From: Pictodentalium vernedei
Lineage: Eukaryota; Mollusca; Scaphopoda; Dentaliida; Dentaliidae
Direction: 5' to 3'
Length of the DNA stretch: 64,000 nucleotides
NCBI GenBank assembly: GCA_031216915.1
Contig: CM062297.1
Location: 543,824,971-543,888,970 of the forward strand
Shown in pieces: positions 57,581 through 64,000 of this stretch; position 1 is the stretch's first letter, and each line of letters starts with the position of its first letter. The notes below the pieces were generated by a model. That model had not been told where the DNA came from and ran no database searches. It saw only the letters and a program-made list of their open reading frames with translations. The position numbers and the translations under genes were made by a program.

Positions 57581-58676
57581 AGATATTGTATACCAAATAC
57601 CAAATGTTAAAGGATTCTGACTGGTGGATCTGAAGAAGAGTTTTAAAGAAATTTTCTCATATTGCACTAAGTTAAAATTTGGGCTCCCAAAAGGGAACCG
57701 AAATATTAATCGAGGAACTCGATTTGAACAAACTTGAATCTGGCCCCCATAGAGATGATGTATGCCAAATATGAGAGGATTCTGACTGGTGAATCTGAAG
57801 AAGATTTTTTAAGAATATTCCACGTATTGCACAAAGTTCAAATTTGGGCTCCCATAGGGAGACCAAATATTAACTCAGCGACTCGATTTGAACAAACTTG
57901 AATTTGACCCACTATAGATGTTGTATACCAAACATGAAAGGATTCTGACTGGTGGATCTGAGGAAGATGTTTTAAGAAATTTCCTCAAATTGCACTAAGT
58001 TAAATTTTGGGCTCCAATATAGAGCCCAAATACTAACTCAGGGACCCAATTTGAACCAACTTGAATCTGACCCCCTAGAGATGTTGTATACCAAATATGA
58101 AAGAATTCTGACTGGTTGATCTGAAGATTTTTTAAGAAATTTCCTCAAATTGCACCAAGTTAAACTTTGGGCTCCAATAGAGAACCCAAATACTAACTCA
58201 GAGACTCGATTTGAACTAACTTGAATCTGACCCCCCAGAGATGTTGTATACCAAATATGAAAGAATTCTGACTGATGGATCTGAAGAAGATTTTTTAAGA
58301 AATTTCCTCTCCAATAGAGAGCCCAAATCTTAACCCAGGGACTTGATCTGAACAAACTTGAATCTGCCCTCCAGAGATGTTGTATAATAAATATGGAAAG
58401 ATTCTGAATGGTGGATCTGAAGAGGAGTTTTTTTTAATTTTTGAAAAAAATTATGGGTGCTATTAGAGTTATGCTCCTTGTGGTGCCCCCTGTGGGCGTG
58501 GCAACTTTATTTGAACAAATTTGAATTGACATATGATAAGGGACATGCACACGAAATTTGGTTCAAATAGGCCCAGTAGTTTGTGAGGAGAAGTCGATAA
58601 TGTAAAGTTCAAGATGGATGATGAAGACAGATGACGACAGACGGCAAGTGATAAGTTTGGCTCCCTTCGGTGAACT
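56424..58676 (+). mobile_element. Tandem-core element directly abutting the previous one
   Basis: Begins AACAAGAGGCCCAAAGGGGC then CTTAATCGCTCACCTGAC immediately after the preceding 3' hairpin. A 5' unique part (to about 57500) includes a second CTCACCTGACAAG at about 56915. A run of 33 C lies at 57548-57580, then about five core units (57590-58430). The tail has GATGAAGACAGATGACGACA and a decayed hairpin, TGGCTCCCTTCGGTGAACTA. Confidence 0.6.
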
Positions 58677-58832
58677 AAAAATGACCTTCAAATTTTATTA
58701 GCTTTTTTTCTAATTGTGCCTTCAAAACATAACTTATAACCCCTCACTGGAATGACCTCATTCCAATGAGGGGATCATAAGCTACATTTTGGATGCAAAA
58801 ACTGAAAATCTTAATTATTTGAGATAAAAGAT

Positions 58833-59071
58833 TTAACACTTTACCTAACGAATCAACCGCATCCATCTATGTAATATGCAAATTCGGCAGTTGAAAAAAT
58901 ATTATTTTTCAAAAGAGTTAAAAAAACATATCATGTAACCTCATTGGAATGCGCTTGTCGAGCGCATTCCAATAAGGGTTCATATAAGGTCTTGTTGACA
59001 TTTTTTGAAAAATCTGAAAAAATATTTAAAATAATAAATTTTGATGTCATCTGCATTGGGTAAAGTCTTAA
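58833..59071. mobile_element. piggyBac-type MITE with TTAA ends, reverse of the copy at 32270
   Basis: TTAACACTTTACCTAACGAA on the left and GCATTGGGTAAAGTCTTAA on the right, with TTAA at 58833-58836 and 59068-59071. Central palindrome around GCGCTTGTCGAGCGC. Just left, 58700-58830 holds a relative of the 31799 MITE with a CATTCCAATGAGGGG palindrome. Confidence 0.7.
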
Positions 59072-59174
59072 TCCAACTGACCCACAGGAGTAAGAAATCA
59101 CATGTCTCTTATCATAAAATTATGTCATATTGCCCTGTTATGAAATGATCAATTTGTTAAGCCAATATAAAGAA

Positions 59175-61210
59175 TGAAAGTGTCAATGGCTCTGTAGCTT
59201 AACTTGTCTGTGTGTTGTGTTTGATGAAAAGGATAATGTTCAATGTTTATGAAAGAATTATGAAATAAGACAAGAATTGTGATAATTGAGAATATGTTAA
59301 TTTCTGTTCCCTGTATGCTATGTTTTTAATAAAAATAATATGTGTACACTGTACTAAAGAGCTGAGGGGTGGGTTAATATGACCTCACAGTTAATGTATG
59401 TGGCCCTCACAGTTAACGTATGTCAACGAAAGTTACCAAGTTACAGTGAAATTATTCCAAAACGAGTCATCCTATCAAGTTACATTGAAATCCCTTCATA
59501 AATATGGCCTGTAGACTGTGCTAAAGGTTTTTGGGCTTCAGGCCTATGTTGCCATGACGGTAAACCGATTGCAACTAAAAGGGGACGTCCTCATCTCGAC
59601 ATTATACTGAGTCATTCTACTAAGTTACAATGTAATCCCTTCACAAATACGACCTGTAGTCTGTACTAAAGGTTTTCGGGTTTTTTGGCTCAGGAAGCCA
59701 TCATGGTTGAATGATCGCGACCAAAAGGGGGCATTGTTATCTGGGCATAACCTGGAGTGATCCTACAAAGTTACAATGAAATCCCTTCATATATATGACC
59801 TGTAGACTGTGCACAAGGTTTCCGGGATTTGGGCCCCTGAAGCCGTCACAGTTGACCAATCATAACCAAAAGGGGATGTCATCAACTGGGCATTATATGG
59901 AGTCAACCAAACAAGTTACAATGAAATCCCTTCATAAATATGACCTGTAGACCGTGCTAAAGGTTTTTGGGCTTCGGCCCCTATAGCCATCACAGTTGCC
60001 CAATTGCATCCAAAAGGGGATGTTCTCATCTAGACATTATATGAAGTCAACCTACCAAGTTACAATGAAATCCCTTCATAAATATGACCTGTAGACTGTG
60101 CTAAAGGTTTTCGGGCTTCGGGCCCCTGTAGCCGTCATAGTTGCCCAATCGTGTTTAAAAGGGGACGTTCTCATTTAGATATTATATGAAATCAACCTAC
60201 GAAGTTACAATGAAATCCCTTCATAAATATGACCTGAAGACTGTGCTAAAGGTTTTCAGCCTTTGGGCTCGCGCAGTCATCATGGTGAATGATCGCAACC
60301 AAAAGGGGACATTCTCATCTGGGCATCATCTGGAGTGATCCTACGAAGTTACAATGAAATCCCTTCATAAATATGACCTGTAGACTGTGCTCAAGGTTTT
60401 CAAGCTTTGGGCACCTGTTGCCATCACAGTTGACCAATCCCGACTAAAAGGGGAGGTCATCATCTAGGCATTATATGGAGTCAACCTAACAAGTTACAAT
60501 GAAATCCTTCCATAAATATGACCTATAGACTATGCTAAAGGTTTTGGGGCTCGGGCAGCCATCATGTCAGAATGATCACGACCAAAAGGGGATGTTCTCA
60601 TCTAGTCATTATTTGGAGTCATCCTACCAGGTTACAATGAAATCCCTTCATAAATATGACCTGTAGACTGTGCTAAAGGTTTTCGGGCTTCGGGCCCCTG
60701 TAGCCATCACAGTTGCCCAATCACGTCCAAAAGGGGACGTTCTCTAGACATCATATGAAGTCAACCTACCAAGTTACAATGAAATCCCTCCATAAATATG
60801 ACCTGTAGACTGTGCCAATGGTTTTCGCGTTTTGGGCTTGGACAGCCATACCGGTTGACAGATCACGACCAAATGGGGAAGTTCTCATCTAGACATCATA
60901 CGGAGTCATCCTACCAAGTTACAATAAAATCCCTCCATATTAAATATGACCTGCAGACTGTGCTAAAAGTTTTGGGTTTCGGGCTTGGGCAGCCATCACG
61001 GTTGACAGATCATGACCAAAAGGGGACGTTCTCATCTAGGCATTATGCAGAGGCATCCTACCACGTTACAATGAAATCCCTCCATAAATACGACCTGTGG
61101 ACTGTGCTAATGGTTTTTGCGTTTTGGGCTCGGACAGCCATACCGGTTGACCGATCACGACCAAAAGGGGACGTTCTCATCTACACATTCACAGACCACA
61201 ATGTGTAGCC
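59175..61210 (+). mobile_element. Tandem-core element, ~145-bp unit, about 12 units, 5' end present
   Basis: 5' end AAAGTGTCAATGGCTCTGTAG with CTTAACTTG, related to 23245. The core (59430-61200) repeats TCGCGACCAAAAGGGGACGT, CATCTAGACATTATATGGAG, CCTACCAAGTTACAATGAAA, CCTTCATAAATATGACCTGT and GACTGTGCTAAAGGTTTTCG. The unit is the same as at 35655-36424. No 3' hairpin is visible; the array stops at ACCACAATGTGTAGCCCAGT. Confidence 0.65.
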
Positions 61211-61351
61211 CAGTAGTTCATGAACTGAATGGATACTGGTGTTCCATAAACATCCTGGGGTTGAAAATCTATCCTGATGTGTGTTTTTATATTCTGTGAT
61301 ATTGTGTTGGTCCCTCTATGTAAAAAGTCCTATAAACACCCATGGTAAAGG

Positions 61352-61575
61352 CTTTTTTATTTATTGTTCTTTAAAGTCAATATCAGCATCTAATGCTATA
61401 TATTGACCACAAAATGAATATAAAATCAATTTTAGCCAATCATTTATTCCAGTGTTGTCCACTTTAGATGATTTCCATCCCAGGCATTGGTTACCAGGTT
61501 CTATTTTACAAGTAAAGCAGAACTTGTTTATCACAGTGAACAAGCACCCCACCACTTTCCAGGTTATTATGGGGA
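61352..61575. mobile_element. SINE-like element (type B), imperfect 11-bp target duplication
   Basis: TTTATTTATTGTTCTTTAAAG tail, CAGGCATTGGTTACCAGGTT, GTTTATCACAGTGAACAAGC. Flanks CATGGTAAAGG (61341-61351) and CATGGAAAAGG (61576-61586) differ at one base. Confidence 0.7.
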
Positions 61576-61751
61576 CATGGAAAAGGATTAGGGAGAGGAA
61601 TATTTTGATATCAGAGGACAGATAGTCAAACTATGCATAGAAAGAAAAAAGAATCAAATTTCTGCATTCTTTAATAATGCATAATAAACTGCATTCACCA
61701 ATCACCTAACAGATGCAACCAACAGTGTAATTTACGAATAGAGCAGTTGAA

Positions 61752-63399
61752 CTAGAGGCTCTAAAGAGCCTGTAATCGCTCACCTGGAACTACATATAAA
61801 AATGTGATTCCCCATAGGCTTTCCATGGTAACTATGAGCTGCAATTGTGGCCATGTTTGCAACATTACATGAACATTACATGAAGATCATTGGTAGAAGG
61901 TGTCTCCGTTCTCAAGCATGTGAAGTTTCAAAACAATTGAATCCATCAAACAGAATCATAGAATGTCTCTGGTGACCATATTTTCCAACCAACGGGAACA
62001 AAAAGAGGATCGTTTGTACAGGGCCTCTTATAGACCATTCCTGCCAAGTTTTGAATCACGTCGGCTCAGTAGTTCCAGAGAGAAGATGAAAATGTGATTT
62101 CCCATAAGGTTTTTCAACACGATCAACATTAAATGAGGAACGTTGGTAGAGGGTATCCCAGTCATCAACCATGCAAAGTTTCAAAACATTTGGCCCTGTG
62201 GTTTCAGAGAAGAGTTTTCAAAATTGACCAATCAGAATCAAAGAATGCTCATTGGTAGAGGAGGTGGCAATGTTTTTCATCCAACAGGAACAAAATGAGT
62301 AACAGTTGAAGAGAACCTCCCATAGACCATGCCTGCCAAGTCTGGTTCACACTGGCTCAGTACTTTCAGAGAAGATGATGAAAATGTGATTTCCTATAGG
62401 GTTTCTATAGTAACTATAAGCCACAATTTCAGCCATAATTGCAACCCGATGAAGATTAAATGAGGATCATTGGTAGAGGAGGTTACAGGCATCAGTCACA
62501 TTAAGTTTCAAAACATGTGGCCTTATAGTTTCAAAGAAGATTTCTTGAAAATGCACATTTATGAATTCTGTTTCAACAAAAAAAATCAGTAAAAGGTTAA
62601 ATATTTTGAAAATTACAATTTTTTCTGACAGCATTCTCTTTCAAATTGCTTTGGATAGGAAAAGGATTACAGGAAACACATTTTACTCCAATTTTGTCAT
62701 ATCTTAAATGATTACTGATCAGCTTCACTGACATAATGGGAAAAGAAAATAAACAAAACTTCCATGCTTTCCAAACACCTGTCATCAACCAGTATTTCTG
62801 ATAAGTAACTTGAGAGTAATACATGTATTAACATAATTACAGCTGCAGTTGTTTACAGTACAAGTCAGAATAAGTTGAAGGATAATCCTATAAACTATGT
62901 ATCTTTCTCTTCCTACACTGATAAGACCAGCAGCTGACATCATTTTCTGGAAAGCTCTCACTGATAGCTTTACCGAAAATGTCAGATTCTGATCTTGTCA
63001 ATGCAGAGGCAGCAGTTTACTTAGTTTATTGCAGTTATGCTACACTTATTTTGACGTGTACTGTACATACAATATTTTGGGTTTTTTTCCCAGTTCTCAG
63101 TGGAGAAAACTGGAACCATCCCTTACCAGATTCTCAAAAAACAAGTATTTTGCTGACAGTACCAATCTCCGTGCAGACAGGAGAGGCATTGGGTTAAGCA
63201 TTAGAATATAGCCTCTGGAGGCCACATATTTCCATCCTCTCAAAGACCATTCCTGCAAAGTTTGGTTCACGTCGGCTCGGTAGTTCCAGAGAAGATGATG
63301 AAAATGTGAAAAGTATACGGACGCCGGACAACGGACGACGACGGACGCCAAGTGATGAGAAAAGCTCACATGGCCTTTTAGGCCAGGTGAGCTTAACAA
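61752..63399 (+). mobile_element. Hairpin-ended element with ACTAGAGGCTC start
   Basis: Start AGAGGCTCTAAAGAGCCT (5' hairpin), then CGCTCACCTGG. The core has diverged units with AGTTTCAAAACATTTGGCC, GGTTTCTATAGTAACTATAA and AAGATGATGAAAATGTGA. The 3' end has CGGACGACGACGGACGCCAA, GTGATGAGAAAAGCTCACAT and GGCCTTTTAGGCCAGGTGAGC. The 5' CTCACCTGG is complementary to its own 3' CCAGGTGAG. Confidence 0.65.
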
Positions 63400-64000
63400 G
63401 AGGCCCCAAGGAGCCTTAATCGCTCACCGGCCAAAGTGGTTCAAAGAAGTATTTCGGGGTCACATTCAGTTAGACATGGTTTATCAACACTACAAAGGAA
63501 TGAAGTCATGAGAGACAAATTTTATGGAACTAGGGCCATGGCTTGAACAAACTTGAATCTTACTCCCCTAAGGATGCTGCATACCAAATATCAAAAGCAT
63601 TCATCTGCTGGATCTGAAGAAGAAGATTTTTAAAGAAAATTCCTCATTTTGAACTAAGTTATCATTCGGGCTACCACATAGAGCCCAAATATGAACCCAG
63701 GGACTAGGCTTGAACAAACTTGAATCTCACCCCCCTAAGCATGCTGCATACCCAATATCAAAAGATTCTGCCTGCTGGATCTTGAGAAGAAGATTATTAA
63801 AGAAATTTGTCTGAAATGCACTAAGTTCAAATTGGGCTCCTATACTCAGCCCAAATATGAATTTGAACAGACTTGAATCAGATCCACCCCACAATGTTGC
63901 ATACCAAATATCAAAAGATTCTGCCTGCTGGATCTGGAGAAGAAAATTTTTTAAGAAATTTGCCTGAAATGCACAAAGTTCGAATTCAAGCTTTTATAGT
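63400..64000 (+). mobile_element. Tandem-core element, 5' part, cut by window edge
   Basis: Starts AACAAGAGGCCCCAAGGAGC then CTTAATCGCTCACCGGCC right after the preceding 3' hairpin. Three core units of the 52812 family follow (TTGAACAAACTTGAATCTTA, CATACCAAATATCAAAAG). Confidence 0.6.

Noticed and set aside
62979-63197. 72-codon ORF with a hydrophobic N-terminal half
   Set aside because: Lies within the hairpin-ended element, no domain recognised, and its end overlaps repeat sequence.

Overview
This window looks like repeat-dominated genomic DNA from a marine invertebrate, most likely a mollusc. That inference rests on the combination of a Maverick/Polinton- or adintovirus-type element, a GIY-YIG Penelope element, Tc1-type copies, tRNA-derived SINEs, and many short elements with tandem cores and hairpin ends, which resemble bivalve 'pearl' or Helentron-type elements. 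Overall base use is AT-rich and eukaryotic. I found no convincing intact host gene, and the species cannot be named from the sequence.

Region 1 (1-7.4 kb) holds a run of minus-strand genes from an endogenised large dsDNA-virus-like transposon: the start of a packaging-type ATPase running off the left edge, an intact PC4-like ssDNA-binding protein, and a badly broken protein-primed family-B DNA polymerase with N-terminal zinc fingers, a possible cysteine-protease-like segment and an inserted Vsr-like nuclease domain. The PC4 and polymerase genes are each preceded by the same ~135-bp module with two CCAAT boxes, which suggests a shared promoter. At 7.97-8.16 kb there is an isolated cluster of vertebrate-style promoter words (YY1, NRF1, CRE, USF/E-box, ETS) with no recognisable gene attached.

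Region 2 (10.1-23.0 kb) is best read as one ~12.9-kb fold-back element. Its ends are inverted copies of each other, each arm is a satellite array of a ~144-bp monomer (about 18 units on the left, about 40 on the right, opposite orientations), and a ~3.7-kb centre separates them. A tRNA-type SINE with a 13-bp target duplication sits inside the right arm.

Region 3 (23-30 kb) has a tandem-core element ending in a hairpin, interrupted by a second type of SINE, and then two Tc1-family copies in opposite orientation with broken transposases.

Region 4 (30-49 kb) is a patchwork of palindromic MITEs (TTAA-, TA- and 8-bp-duplication types), SINE copies, tandem-core elements and a diverged direct duplication (46.3-47.5 kb versus 48.0-49.6 kb). 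Region 5 (49.6-52.1 kb) is a 5'-truncated Penelope-like element whose reverse transcriptase/GIY-YIG endonuclease ORF is bracketed on each side by two copies of a ~200-bp repeat embedded in CA microsatellites. Region 6 (52.8-64 kb) is a chain of tandem-core, hairpin-ended elements, some directly abutting head to tail.

The most interesting pattern across the window is structural. Several unrelated tandem-core families share one end plan (an ACAAGAG-like start with a 5' hairpin, an arm, the core array, a GACGGACG-type tract and a 3' hairpin), and within an element the 5' arm is complementary to its own 3' hairpin even though the arm sequence differs between families.
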